Notes: generated from the sequence alone by a model not told the origin. Counted from the stretch's first letter, positions 27,952-37,254 are shown. The stretch is DNA of 64,000 bases from Paenibacillus macerans (GCF_900454495.1 NZ_UGSI01000001.1:4590501-4654500); one strand, 5' to 3'. A program made the numbers and translations.

Positions 27952-27966
27952 ATGTAAATTTTACAC
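27952..27966. promoter_or_regulatory. Palindromic operator candidate, copy 2
   Basis: ATGTAAATTTTACAC repeats the core of the site at 27776 with one change in the last base. It is 176 bases further upstream, with the cre-like site between the two. Confidence 0.45.
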
Positions 27967-28059
27967 ATACTATGAAATTAAGAAAACCGCCTGACGGCGT
28001 CCTTTAATGGCTCTGACTTCTACTTTGGAGCGATTGGTGGCTCTTCCTAAACTTTGGAC

Positions 28060-28260
28060 GCTGCTCTAACGGACACCAGCGACCTTATCCGCCCATTTCC
28101 CGGGTATTTCCAAGGCTAACGGACACAGGCGGCCCTATTTCGCTCTAAACCTGTTCATCCAGGCCGATGGGGTAAATAAGGGCTTCTGTGTCCGTTACAT
28201 TTTGCAATCCTCCGTTTTTCATCAAATAACGGCTCTGGTGTCCCTTAGCCCCCTGATTCC
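28060..28260. repeat. Intergenic repeats with the TAACGGACAC motif
   Basis: The motif appears as CTAACGGACACCAGC, GCTAACGGACACAGG and, inverted, TGTGTCCGTTAC, with a degraded fourth copy near 28226. It belongs to the same general class of short intergenic inverted repeats as the TAACGGTTG family. No gene is seen between 27732 and 28372. Confidence 0.55.
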
Positions 28261-28327
28261 TCTTCTCCCGCCTCTCTACCTGCGCATCGCCCTGTACCAT
28301 GCCCAAACTTTTATAAATTCTACAAGG

Positions 28328-28355
28328 CCAAAAAGCCCGGATCCAAGATCCGGGC
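28328..28355 (-). terminator. Terminator of the HlyD-RND-TetR operon
   Basis: GCCCGGATC pairs with GATCCGGGC (28335-28343 with 28347-28355) around a 3-nt loop. On the minus strand a CTTTTTGG run follows. It lies 18 bases after the TetR stop. Confidence 0.88.
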
Positions 28356-28372
28356 GGCAACGCTGTAAAGAT

Positions 28373-29284
28373 TCAATTTTGTGGCGGAGATGTCTCCGGT
28401 TCAAAAATCCGCCTTAACTGCCCGCATTCGTCACGCAGCTCGTCAAGCTGCTCAAGGTAATACAGCAGCGCTTTGATGACGATGTTTTGGTTTAAGGAGT
28501 CCTTTGACTCTGTTTTGATTTGGGCAATGGCCTGAAGGTAATCTTGCTTTTCGGAATCGCTCAGGGATGCGTGATCTTGGATGATCGACTCCATTCTGCG
28601 ATACACCTGCTGAAGCTGACGCGATCTCATCACCGGCGTAACGTCCTCCGGCCAGCAGTTCATGATCCAGGAAGGTGTCTCAAACAACAGCGGCATATCC
28701 GGTTTTTTGAACTTCAGCCCTTCGACCACTACACCGACCAAGTATTCAATATAAACCGCTAACTTACGGTTTTGGTCATGGGACAGATTCGGACCGCACA
28801 CCCGGGTGTACACAAACATGATGCTGACCGCGATAAATGACACGTCCACGGCAAATCCGTCCATTTGCTCGCCGTACAGATCGACAATACTGTCCTGCAA
28901 CCATGTAAATACTTTACGTTCAACCGTCATCACTGCGTTTTGGATGTGTTCATTTTCAAAAAAATGTTGCGATGGATCCAGAAAAAAGTCGAGATAAGTG
29001 TGATATTTAAAAATATCTTCCAGATAAATCAGGCATAACTCAATGATCCGGTCGCTTTTCGATAAATCCACTTTGCGATAGAGCCGCTGGACCTGTTCCT
29101 CCAGCTCCTCGGTAAAAATCTCAAGCACTTCCAGCAGCAGATCCTCTTTACTGGGAAAATACTTGTAAAACGACGGCTTGGTCATTCCGCTTGCCTTGGC
29201 AATTTCATCGATCGTCGTTAAAACAAACCCTTTCTCCTGAAAGAGTTGAAACGCCGCGTCAATGATCGCTGTTTTCTTACTCAC
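28373..29284 (-). CDS. TetR-family regulator of the RND efflux operon
   Basis: The product has an N-terminal TetR helix-turn-helix (TTIDEIAKASGMTKPSFYKYF near 25-45) and a long helical ligand domain of about 250 residues. I chose GTG 29284 because AAAGGAT lies 6 nt upstream and the protein then begins SKKTAIIDAAFQLF. The frame to 29329 adds unsupported residues. It is the third gene after the HlyD and RND genes, so it probably represses the operon and senses a transported compound. Confidence 0.9.
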   Translation of the reverse strand: MSKKTAIIDAAFQLFQEKGFVLTTIDEIAKASGMTKPSFYKYFPSKEDLLLEVLEIFTEELEEQVQRLYRKVDLSKSDRIIELCLIYLEDIFKYHTYLDFFLDPSQHFFENEHIQNAVMTVERKVFTWLQDSIVDLYGEQMDGFAVDVSFIAVSIMFVYTRVCGPNLSHDQNRKLAVYIEYLVGVVVEGLKFKKPDMPLLFETPSWIMNCWPEDVTPVMRSRQLQQVYRRMESIIQDHASLSDSEKQDYLQAIAQIKTESKDSLNQNIVIKALLYYLEQLDELRDECGQLRRIFEPETSPPQN

Positions 29285-29365
29285 ACCGTATGATCCTTTC
29301 TTCAGGGATTGATCTGCGAAAAAACGCACTCCGTAAAAGACCTGCCCGCTAAACGAGCGGACTGC

Positions 29366-32300
29366 TTACATGGTCAGCGGGTTATTCGGACCTTCCGGAA
29401 GATGGCCCGAAGGTTCCCCCGGTCCGGCATCCCGTTTTGCTTTCCGCTTCTGGCGTTTTTCTTTATACAAGGCTACCACCATATACAAAGACGGAACGAC
29501 GATCAAAGTGAGCAACGTCGAAAACATCAGCCCGAAAATAATCGTATAGGCCATCGGCCGGAACAGGATGCTTCCCGTAAGGGCCAGCGGCAACAAACCG
29601 ATGATGGCGGTCAGCGAGGTCAGCAGGATCGGCCGGAAACGCGCCGAGGTCGCTCCGATGATCGCTTCCTTAAGCTCTACGCCTTCGCGGCGCGCATCCT
29701 CGATAAATTCGATGAGTACGATCCCGTTACGCACGACGATCCCCGCCAGGGAGATAATCCCCATGATGCTCATGAAGCCGATCGACGAGCCGGAAATAAA
29801 GATGCCGATGACTCCGCCCGCCGCAGCCAGATATACCGTCGTCATAATGATGACCGGCGCCGACAGCGAGTAGAACTGCACCGTAATCAGCAGCAGAATC
29901 AAGAAGATGACGATAATGAACAAGCTGCCCAAATCCGCGAAAATCTCGGCCTGATCGGACGTTTCGCCGCCAAGCGTCCAAGTGTAGCCCTCCGGAAAAT
30001 GCATGTCGCCGAGCAGAGCGCTAATTTCCGCATTAAGCTCCGTTGCGGTTTTGCCGCCTGTCGCATCAGCCTCCACCGTAACGGTACGCACCAGGTTGTA
30101 GTGCTGAATTTTCTGGATGGAGAACGACGGCTTTAATTCCGCGAGCTGCGACAACGGCACCTGCACGCCTTGGTCATTGGTTACGTTAATTTGTTGGAAT
30201 AGATCGCTAGGGTTGCCGTTCTTGTTTTTCATATACAAATTGACATCGATGATTTGTTTCCCCGTGTCAAAATCGCCGATATCGAGGCCGTCGCCCATCA
30301 GCCTCAGCGTTTGGGTCAAGGTCTGGTAATCCACCTGATGCTGTTTCATAGCCTCTTCGTTAACGGCAAACTCCAGCGTATAACTTTGGTTTCCAAAATT
30401 GTCTTTGATTCCCGAGGTGCCGTCCACCCGGGCAATTTTCTCCTTCACCTGCTGGGACAGGGTCTGGAGTTCAGCCAAATCCTCGCCCGAAATCCGCACG
30501 GATACGGCCGCTCCAACCGGAGTCCCAAGCCGCGGAATGTTCGTCGTGATGGTGGCCCCAGGGTGCTGTTTCTTCAATTTCTCCTGCCAGGATTGCACCG
30601 TCTTTTCCCAGTTATATTCCCCCTCTTTGCCGGCAACCGCGATTTGGCCGACCGTCGGCGAAGAGCTTACCATGTTCGTGATGTCCGAAAATAATTGCGG
30701 TGCCTTTCCGCCAACGCCGTAGCTGACCGTCTCCGCTTCCGGCTGCTTCAGCACCCACTCGGCGATACTTGACAGCACGCGATCCGTTTCCTGGAACGAC
30801 GTTCCGACCGGCATTTCCACATTGATGTTCACGTTCGGATCTTCCGCCTGCGGAAACAGGTCGATCGGCGTCAGCAGCGCAAAACCAAACGAAGCCGTGC
30901 CGATCAACAGTCCGGTCAGCGCGGTAAGCAGAGGCCGCTTCAGCACCTTTGGAATCATTTTACCAGAATACCACTGCGTTGCGGTATGAATTTGTTTACC
31001 AAGCAAACCGGGCGGCTTTCCCTCGCCTTTTTTCGCTTGACGCTGGACTCTGCGCTTCTCATGCCATTCGCGGAAAATCGGGATGATCGTCAGCGACATC
31101 GCCATGGACGCCAACATGGAGCAGGAAATCACGATCGGAATCGGCTTGATGAAGGAGCCGACGTCGCCCGTAAGGAACAGCAGCGGCATAAAGGCAAAGA
31201 TGGTCGACAACGTGGCCGTCAGAATCGAAATGGCAACCTCCTTCGCTCCTTTTACGGAAGCGTCGGACGGGCTTTCTCCGAGTTCGCTGAGCCGCCGCTC
31301 GATGTTATCGTTGACGACCACGGCGTCATCCACCAGAATCCCCAGAACGATAATCAGACCGACGATCGTGATTTCATTCAAGGTTACCCCGGCCAGCGGC
31401 AAGGCGATTAGCCCCAGCGCGATCGAGACCGGAATGGCCAAGGCTACAAAAGCCGCCGTCAGCAGATTCAGGCCGAGCATACAAACGATAATTACGGCGA
31501 CGATCGCAATCAGCATCTCCCGGGTCAAATCATTAAACATTTTGTCCACGATTTCCAGTTGGGCAAATGCCGTCTTAAACATCACGTTTTTCGGCAGGCC
31601 TGCGGCCAAATCGCCAAGCTTCGCCGTAATGAGCTTATCCATCGAAGGCACGTCCGAGCCCGTCTGCGCGTTGACGTTGACCAGAATGGCGGGCTTCCCG
31701 TTATAATAAGGCAAATATTCCGGATCGCTGTACCCCAGCTTGGCTTCGCCGACGTCTTTTAAATAAACCGGGAACCCGTCTCGCGTTCTCGTGATCAAAA
31801 CGTCATTCAGTTTCTTAACGTCATCCAGGCTTTTGACCATCAGCTGATAATTGCGGCTATCGTAACTCAGGTCGCCCAGCGGTACGCGCTCGTTCATCTT
31901 TTGTACGGCTTGAACGACCATTCCCCACGGAATTCCGTATTGCTGCAATTTCTGCGTATCGATCTGCACGGCGACTTCCCGGTCGGGAATCCCTTGGATT
32001 TCCACGCCGGCCACGCCTTTTACCGTCTGGATCTGGTCGCGCCATTCGATCATCGTATCGTTCAGCGTGTACAGGTCCTCCCGGTTATCAGCGTAAATCA
32101 CATAGGAGCCGACAAAAGCGGAGGCCAGGTTATCATTGACGACCGGCTGATTTACGTCGTCCGGCAAATCGGCAGCGGCGTCCTGGACATTCTTGCGCAG
32201 CTCGTCCCAGGCCGCTTCGGCGTCTGCGTCCGCGTAGGCCTCCACCGTAATGCTGGAATACCCGCTTCCCGAAGTCGAGATGATGTTCTCTACGCTATCC

Positions 32301-32515
32301 ACCTTTTTGATCGCCTGTTCCAGCACCTTGGTGACGGATTGCTCCACCTTCTCCGGGGTCGCCCCCGGGTAAACCGTCGTCACCAGCGCGGTCTTCACCA
32401 CTGCATCCGGCATATCCTGACGGGCCAGCCCCGTAAAGCTGTACACGCCGACTAAAATAAGCATAATGAAAAACAACAGGGTGATTTTGCGTTTTCTGAC
32501 CAGAAAATTAATCAT
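29366..32515 (-). CDS. RND-family efflux transporter permease (SwrC/AcrB-like)
   Basis: The 1049-aa product is a resistance-nodulation-division pump. It has the N-terminal helix, two large extracytosolic loops and twelve predicted membrane helices. LVDDAVVVNDNIERR in the first bundle carries the acidic pair typical of the proton relay. The length matches AcrB/HAE1 and Bacillus SwrC. It overlaps the upstream adaptor gene by 8 nt. It should export lipophilic compounds or lipopeptides across the single membrane of a Gram-positive cell. Confidence 0.94.
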   Translation of the reverse strand: MINFLVRKRKITLLFFIMLILVGVYSFTGLARQDMPDAVVKTALVTTVYPGATPEKVEQSVTKVLEQAIKKVDSVENIISTSGSGYSSITVEAYADADAEAAWDELRKNVQDAAADLPDDVNQPVVNDNLASAFVGSYVIYADNREDLYTLNDTMIEWRDQIQTVKGVAGVEIQGIPDREVAVQIDTQKLQQYGIPWGMVVQAVQKMNERVPLGDLSYDSRNYQLMVKSLDDVKKLNDVLITRTRDGFPVYLKDVGEAKLGYSDPEYLPYYNGKPAILVNVNAQTGSDVPSMDKLITAKLGDLAAGLPKNVMFKTAFAQLEIVDKMFNDLTREMLIAIVAVIIVCMLGLNLLTAAFVALAIPVSIALGLIALPLAGVTLNEITIVGLIIVLGILVDDAVVVNDNIERRLSELGESPSDASVKGAKEVAISILTATLSTIFAFMPLLFLTGDVGSFIKPIPIVISCSMLASMAMSLTIIPIFREWHEKRRVQRQAKKGEGKPPGLLGKQIHTATQWYSGKMIPKVLKRPLLTALTGLLIGTASFGFALLTPIDLFPQAEDPNVNINVEMPVGTSFQETDRVLSSIAEWVLKQPEAETVSYGVGGKAPQLFSDITNMVSSSPTVGQIAVAGKEGEYNWEKTVQSWQEKLKKQHPGATITTNIPRLGTPVGAAVSVRISGEDLAELQTLSQQVKEKIARVDGTSGIKDNFGNQSYTLEFAVNEEAMKQHQVDYQTLTQTLRLMGDGLDIGDFDTGKQIIDVNLYMKNKNGNPSDLFQQINVTNDQGVQVPLSQLAELKPSFSIQKIQHYNLVRTVTVEADATGGKTATELNAEISALLGDMHFPEGYTWTLGGETSDQAEIFADLGSLFIIVIFLILLLITVQFYSLSAPVIIMTTVYLAAAGGVIGIFISGSSIGFMSIMGIISLAGIVVRNGIVLIEFIEDARREGVELKEAIIGATSARFRPILLTSLTAIIGLLPLALTGSILFRPMAYTIIFGLMFSTLLTLIVVPSLYMVVALYKEKRQKRKAKRDAGPGEPSGHLPEGPNNPLTM

Positions 32516-33878
32516 TGGCCGTGTCCTCCGCCGTTACAATGGAATCCCCGTCAAACAACCCTTCGGCTCCGGCGGTCACGACGACATCTCCCTCCTGCAA
32601 ACCGGACAAAATCCGGAAGCGGTTTTCAATGATTTCATCCCCCAGTTCGACGGTCGTTTTCACCGCTTTTCCGCCCACGTCACGGAACACGTACGGCTCC
32701 TGGCCCTTGCTGATCACGGCTTCAGCCGGGACGAGGATCCCCTTTTGATCGGAAATTTGAAGCCCCGCCTTCACAACCTGTCCCGGGAACCAATCTTTGT
32801 TCGGGTTAAGAACGCTCACTTCCACGGAAATCGTGCCCGTCCCCGCATTGGTTTGCGGATAAACGCGGGTTACGGTTCCGGTCCGGGTTTCGTTCCCCAA
32901 CGCCACATCAACCTTCTGCCCTTTCTTCCAAGCGGAAATTTCGCTGTCCGGAACCGGGAGCAGCACTTGCAGTTCGGCGGTCGACCCGATGACAAAAGCC
33001 GGGTTTCCCGCAGCGGCGGCCTGGCCGGACACAGCCATTTTTTCCAGTATTGTACCGGATACGGTAGCCGTCAATTTCGTTTTGGACAGGGCCAGCTCGG
33101 CCTGTTCCTGGCTGGCCAGCGCGTTTTGATACCCCGCCTCGGCTTGCGTTTTGGCGGCCAAGGCCGATTGCTTGCCGGACTGGGCTTGTTCAAGCGTGGC
33201 TTTGGCGGTTTTTAGCTGCTCAGCCGTCGCGCCGTCGGTCAACTCCTTCAGTTGCTGCTTTGCGCTGTCCAGTGTGTTCGTCGCATTTTTGAGCTGAAGT
33301 TGCGCTTGCTCGTAATCATTAAGCGAAATTAACCCTTGCCCATATAAATTTTGGTAACGCTCGGCATCGGTTTTTGCTTTGTTATAAGCATCTTCCGCTT
33401 GCTTCACCTGATTTTGGACTTGGGCTAGCTGCTCCTCGGACGCTCCCTTCCTCACTGCGGACAAATTAGCCTCGGCGCTTTGGATTTGCGCTTCGGCCTG
33501 AGCAAGCCCCGCCGCGGCGGCGCTGACTTGGCCCTTGGCCTGGGCTGCGCCGCTTTTGGCCTGTTCCACCCCAATCCGCGCCTGCGCGTCATCCAGCACG
33601 GCCAGGACATCTCCTTGTTTGACTTTGTCGCCAACCTCCACCAACGTCTGTTTGATTTCTCCGGATGCTTGGAACGTAACGGTCGCCGAATCTGCGGATT
33701 GCAGCGTGCCTGACAAGTCATAGACCGTGTTTAAAGGTTCTTGTTTCACCTTTACAACCTCAACGACTGCCGAGTCGGCGTTCGCTGCAGCGGTTTCTCC
33801 ATTGCTTCCTGAAGAACATGCGGTTAAAGACAGCGTGAACATCGCCGCTATCGTTAGCCATAAGCAACGTCCTTTCAT
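32508..33878 (-). CDS. RND efflux periplasmic-adaptor-type (HlyD) lipoprotein
   Basis: The product has a lipoprotein signal peptide (LTACSSGS). A split biotinyl-lipoyl domain flanks a long coiled coil of Ala/Gln/Lys-rich helices (about 100-260), and beta-barrel and C-terminal adaptor domains follow. I chose ATG 33878 with GGAGGGGG 8 nt upstream. It is the first gene of the efflux operon and overlaps the RND gene. In a Gram-positive cell it would act as the extracytosolic partner of the pump. Confidence 0.92.
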   Translation of the reverse strand: MKGRCLWLTIAAMFTLSLTACSSGSNGETAAANADSAVVEVVKVKQEPLNTVYDLSGTLQSADSATVTFQASGEIKQTLVEVGDKVKQGDVLAVLDDAQARIGVEQAKSGAAQAKGQVSAAAAGLAQAEAQIQSAEANLSAVRKGASEEQLAQVQNQVKQAEDAYNKAKTDAERYQNLYGQGLISLNDYEQAQLQLKNATNTLDSAKQQLKELTDGATAEQLKTAKATLEQAQSGKQSALAAKTQAEAGYQNALASQEQAELALSKTKLTATVSGTILEKMAVSGQAAAAGNPAFVIGSTAELQVLLPVPDSEISAWKKGQKVDVALGNETRTGTVTRVYPQTNAGTGTISVEVSVLNPNKDWFPGQVVKAGLQISDQKGILVPAEAVISKGQEPYVFRDVGGKAVKTTVELGDEIIENRFRILSGLQEGDVVVTAGAEGLFDGDSIVTAEDTAND

Positions 33879-34044
33879 CTGAATATCCCCCTCCAATTTA
33901 CTTATTGGTAATTTTTTTAACTCTAAAGTAACCCGCCGATTATGCGGTTGTCAAGCAATGCTCTGGTGATTGATTTTGTAGGCGGCAGTGTGTTAGGATG
34001 ATCCTCAAAATATTGGAGTCAACTCTTTTTTTGGAGGGAAGATC
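33879..34044. promoter_or_regulatory. Divergent promoter region of efflux operon and merR
   Basis: These 166 bases separate the minus-strand adaptor gene from the plus-strand MerR gene and must hold promoters for both. AT-rich stretches near 33898-33920 suit the minus-strand promoter. I could not identify an unambiguous operator or a long-spacer MerR promoter. Confidence 0.4.
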
Positions 34045-34422
34045 ATGTCTACGATTAAGGAGGTTTCGGCGGAGAGCGGTATTTCGCCCTATACGCTTCG
34101 TTACTATGAACGGGAAGGTATACTGCCGGGCGTTAAGCGCGATCCGAGCGGCAATCGGCTGTACGACGAAGAAAGTCTTGAATGGTTGAATTTTATTTTG
34201 GCGCTGCGGTCGACGGGCATGCCGCTTGCCAAAATTAAAGAATATGTGGATTTGTACCGGGAAGGCGAGAGCACGCTCAAAAAACGCAAACAAATGATGC
34301 TCGAGCATAAGAAAAAAGTAGAAAAGGATCTTGCGGAAACGTATAGATATTTGGAGCAAATCAACTACAAGCTGGCGTTGTACGACTTGCAGGAAAAGGG
34401 AGCATTTCTTAAGCTGCCCTGA
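34045..34422 (+). CDS. MerR-family transcriptional regulator
   Basis: The 125-aa protein has a MerR winged helix at the N-terminus (TIKEVSAESGISPYTLRYYE, about 3-22), then the wing and a dimerisation coiled coil rich in Lys and Glu at about 75-115. The short C-terminus has no cysteine cluster, so a metal sensor is unlikely. TTGGAGG gives the ribosome binding site. It is monocistronic, with its own terminator, and divergent from the efflux operon. In related genomes this type often controls a nearby SDR gene, such as the one at 34767. Confidence 0.92.
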   Translation: MSTIKEVSAESGISPYTLRYYEREGILPGVKRDPSGNRLYDEESLEWLNFILALRSTGMPLAKIKEYVDLYREGESTLKKRKQMMLEHKKKVEKDLAETYRYLEQINYKLALYDLQEKGAFLKLP

Positions 34423-34456
34423 AGCAGCCGCAGGCTCTTTGTGACAGGAAACCAAG

Positions 34457-34487
34457 CGTGTCCCCTTGCGGGGGCACGATTTTTTTG
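34457..34487 (+). terminator. Terminator after merR
   Basis: CGTGTCCCC pairs with GGGGGCACG around TTGC, followed by a run of seven T. It lies 35 bases after the MerR stop. Confidence 0.9.
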
Positions 34488-34539
34488 GAATCCATAGTTA
34501 GAGTTTAGTGTAAGGTTATTTGGATTATTTTTCCTTTAA

Positions 34540-34662
34540 ATTCTAACGGTTGTGAGCGCAAGCAAACGGACTGTTTCACCCAAATAAGCGTGCATGCAAC
34601 CGTTATAAAAGAAACCTTCGTTTTTTCGGCCGAATAAGCGCTATGCCAACCGTTAGCAAAGA
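34540..34662. repeat. Intergenic TAACGGTTG-family repeats
   Basis: TCTAACGGTTGTGAGCGC is answered by GCAACCGTTATAA and then GCCAACCGTTAGC, with AATAAGCG beside each copy. The set forms two alternative fold-backs. The rest of the 34423-34766 gap holds the merR terminator and a possible promoter for the SDR gene (TTGACT at 34683 with TATTAA 16 bases on). Confidence 0.6.
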
Positions 34663-34766
34663 AATGCGCTGCATATCGACACTTGACTTATAGTTAACTC
34701 CACTTATTAATATAAACTCTGGGCCAGCAAAGTCTGGTTAAATCTTATCCAGGGAGGAAACACCTC

Positions 34767-35510
34767 ATGAATGTAAAAGTAGCGATCATCACAGGCGCCA
34801 GCAGCGGAATGGGGGCGGCTACAGCCAAGCTCCTCGCCCAGCACGGGATCAAGGTCATGCTGGCTGCTCGCCGGGAAGAACGGTTGAAGCAATTGCAGAC
34901 AGAAATCCGGGACGCCGGAGGCGAAGCCGGTTACAAGGTGACGGACGTCACCTCGCGCGCGGACGTTGAAGCATTGGCCGACGAAACGATTAAAACCTTC
35001 GGACAAATCGACATCATGATAAACAACGCGGGGATCATGCCGCTTTCTTTTTTCCGGAATTTAAAGGTTGACGAATGGGAGCGGATGATCGATGTAAACA
35101 TTAAGGGCGTCATGTATGGGATGGCGGCCGTATACAAGCATATGGAGGAACGCAACGAGGGACATATTATTAATTTCTCGTCTATTGCAGGACATCTGAC
35201 CTTCCCTTCCAGTTCCGTCTACAGTGCCACCAAACATGCGGTACGGGTGTTAACGGAGGGCATGCGGACCGAGCTGGCAGCGCATCAAAATATTCGGACA
35301 ACCCTCATCTCCCCCGGCGCCGTTGAAACCGAGCTGTACGGCACTATTACCGACAATTCGATTTATCCGGAACTAGAGAAATTAGGAAGCAAAGAATGGC
35401 AGCAGCTTGACCCGAACGATATTGCCAAGACGGTGTTATTTGCCATTCAGCAACCGGCGAACGTGATGATCAACGAACTGATTGTCCGCCCTACATCGCA
35501 GAGCCTGTAA
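34767..35510 (+). CDS. Short-chain dehydrogenase/reductase (classical SDR)
   Basis: The 247-aa oxidoreductase has the dinucleotide loop TGASSGMG at 9-16, the NNAG motif, catalytic Ser in NFSSIAG and YxxxK as YSATK, then SPGAVET. R34/R35 after the second strand (AARREER) favour NADPH. Length is typical of classical SDRs. GGGAGG is the ribosome binding site. It stands alone between two terminators. The substrate cannot be told from sequence. Confidence 0.93.
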   Translation: MNVKVAIITGASSGMGAATAKLLAQHGIKVMLAARREERLKQLQTEIRDAGGEAGYKVTDVTSRADVEALADETIKTFGQIDIMINNAGIMPLSFFRNLKVDEWERMIDVNIKGVMYGMAAVYKHMEERNEGHIINFSSIAGHLTFPSSSVYSATKHAVRVLTEGMRTELAAHQNIRTTLISPGAVETELYGTITDNSIYPELEKLGSKEWQQLDPNDIAKTVLFAIQQPANVMINELIVRPTSQSL

Positions 35511-35589
35511 AAACGGCATAATCAAGAGGGAACGATTGCCAAAACCCCTATTCGGGTTTACACTAATGATAGAGGATACAAGACGAGTG

Positions 35590-35637
35590 AAGCACACTCG
35601 CGATGCGCTTATTAGGCGTTCGCGGTGTGCTTTTTTG
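35590..35637 (+). terminator. Terminator after the SDR gene
   Basis: AAGCACAC pairs with GTGTGCTT across a 27-nt interior that contains a second CGCG pairing, followed by TTTTTTG. It lies about 80 bases after the SDR stop and just upstream of the Rpn-type gene. Confidence 0.85.
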
Positions 35638-35681
35638 TGTTTTCGGTTATCTCACCTCGTATAGAAAGGAAGAGTGATTTC

Positions 35682-36614
35682 ATGAACGCCCATGCGCAAG
35701 AAGTACGTGAAAAACCGTTCGCACCGGATTATCGCAAAGACCACATCCCGCACGATGAAGCCTTTAAAAAGCTGCTGCAAACTTTTTTCGCCGAGTTTAT
35801 TGCGCTGTTCTTCCCCGAGCTCGACAAACTGCTGGATCACCGCCAGACCCGCTTTCTTATGCAGGAGCAACTCGTTGACTTGGTCGGTGAAGAAGCGCGA
35901 ACGCTCGACTTGCTGCTGGAAACAAAGTACATAACAACAGATGCTTTCATCCTTATTCATCTTGAGCCGCAATCGTATAAACAGCCGGATTTCCACGAGA
36001 GAATGTTTATCTACTTCAGCCGATTGTTCGAACGCCACCGGAAAGAACATAAGCTGATCATTCCGATTGCCGTATTTACCGGCGATAGTATGCATGATGA
36101 GCGAAACTCTCTTAGCATGGATATCCCCGGTCAGGAAATCCTGCATTTTCAATTTCTGAAAGTGGAATTGCAGAATCATCACTGGCGAAAATTTGTCGAT
36201 TCCAACAACCCCGTTGCTGCTGCCTTACTGGCTAAAATGGGGTACAATAGAGGGGAAGAAAGAGAAATGCGCTTGGCGTATTTACGGATGATTTTACAAC
36301 TAAGAAAAAGGTTAAACAGCGCAAGAATAAAGCTCATTGTGTCCTTTGCCGACTTATACTTCGTGCCTGATCCGAAACAGGACGAAGCGATGCTCTATGA
36401 ATTAACCAATCAATATCCGGAAGAGAGGGAAGCTATTATGGAACTTATGCCGGCCTGGATGCGCCTGGGGTATGAAAAAGGGCGGGAGGAAGGAGTTCAA
36501 ACCGAACGGCAGAACATTGCTCTCAGGCTCATTGCCAAAGGATTTTCTTTGGAGGAAGTAGCCGAAACTATCAAATTGCCGATTGAGGAAGTACGGAAGT
36601 TAAAGAATTCCTGA
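35682..36614 (+). CDS. Rpn-family recombination-promoting nuclease / PD-(D/E)XK protein
   Basis: The 310-aa product has the HDEAFKKLLQTFFAEFIALF start and the LLLETKYI and LIHLEPQSY blocks typical of Rpn/transposase_31-like PD-(D/E)XK nucleases. The E-x-K of LLETK and the E of HLEPQ are the likely catalytic residues. I chose ATG 35682 after AAAGGAAGAG, rather than the upstream frame start at 35625. The C-terminal tail (IAKGFSLEEVAETIKLPIEEV) is nearly repeated just downstream at 36670-36768. Such genes occur in multiple copies in bacilli. Confidence 0.88.
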   Translation: MNAHAQEVREKPFAPDYRKDHIPHDEAFKKLLQTFFAEFIALFFPELDKLLDHRQTRFLMQEQLVDLVGEEARTLDLLLETKYITTDAFILIHLEPQSYKQPDFHERMFIYFSRLFERHRKEHKLIIPIAVFTGDSMHDERNSLSMDIPGQEILHFQFLKVELQNHHWRKFVDSNNPVAAALLAKMGYNRGEEREMRLAYLRMILQLRKRLNSARIKLIVSFADLYFVPDPKQDEAMLYELTNQYPEEREAIMELMPAWMRLGYEKGREEGVQTERQNIALRLIAKGFSLEEVAETIKLPIEEVRKLKNS

Positions 36615-36669
36615 ACAAGCATATTTAAGTCTCCTTCCGCCAAATTTTAACGATATCTCGGGAAGGCAT

Positions 36670-36768
36670 TCCATCGCGCGCAAGCTGATTTCAAAAGGCT
36701 TCTCCGTGGAGGAAGTCGCTGAAACGATAGAGGTGCCCATCGAAGAAATTCAAAAGCTAAAAAATTGA
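36670..36768 (+). pseudogene. Remnant of a second Rpn-type C-terminus
   Basis: The frame ends KLISKGFSVEEVAETIEVPIEEIQ...LKN and stop, closely matching the last ~33 residues of the Rpn-type protein just upstream. No start codon, ribosome binding site or nuclease domain precedes it. It is a leftover 3' tail from a paralogue or a tail-exchange event. Confidence 0.82.
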
Positions 36769-36775
36769 CCAAAGG

Positions 36776-36808
36776 ACAAAGCAGCCGACTAAGCAATCGG
36801 CTGCTTTC
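36776..36808. terminator. Bidirectional terminator overlapping the Spo0E stop
   Basis: AAAGCAGCCGA pairs with TCGGCTGCTTT around an 8-nt loop, giving T-rich flanks on both strands. It serves the plus-strand Rpn region and the minus-strand spo0E-like gene. The stop codon of that gene lies within the stem-loop. Confidence 0.85.
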
Positions 36809-36974
36809 TTCGTACATCTGTTAAATTGACGTTGTTGTACTTATTGAGCAGTCCGTCCAACAGGACCGACTGATGAATGACCCGTTTGTGCCGCAGCCCG
36901 TACCGCTGGGCCAAGCGATTTAATTCCTTTCTCTCCATCTCTATACGGAGTTTCATTCTCTCCGAATTGCTCAT
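36789..36974 (-). CDS. Spo0E-family aspartyl-phosphate phosphatase
   Basis: The 61-aa protein fits the small helical Spo0E family that dephosphorylates Spo0A~P. It has two helices and the signature SxxLD as SVLLDGLLNKYN near 40-50. I chose ATG 36974 with GGGGTGA 5-6 nt upstream; an in-frame GTG at 36983 is the alternative. It would delay sporulation. It is monocistronic, ending in the shared terminator. Confidence 0.87.
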   Translation of the reverse strand: MSNSERMKLRIEMERKELNRLAQRYGLRHKRVIHQSVLLDGLLNKYNNVNLTDVRRKQPIA

Positions 36975-37254
36975 AGCTCTCACCCCATGAACATATTAGG
37001 AGATGTTGCCAAATATTACATACCGTCACCTACTGCAGAATATAAAAAAATACCAAAATTTTATAATTTCATCGTATCCGCTAAGATAGCTGGACTCTAA
37101 GATTGGGATGATTACTTTTTATAAATTCTACTTATTGGTTAGATTGCGGGCAAACATTAAATATGTCAAATCAAGGCCTTTTCTGACTCGAAACCATAAA
37201 GCGGTGCTTGACTCAAAACAATCAGAAAAACCTGCAAAAGCCAGGCTGCCGGAG

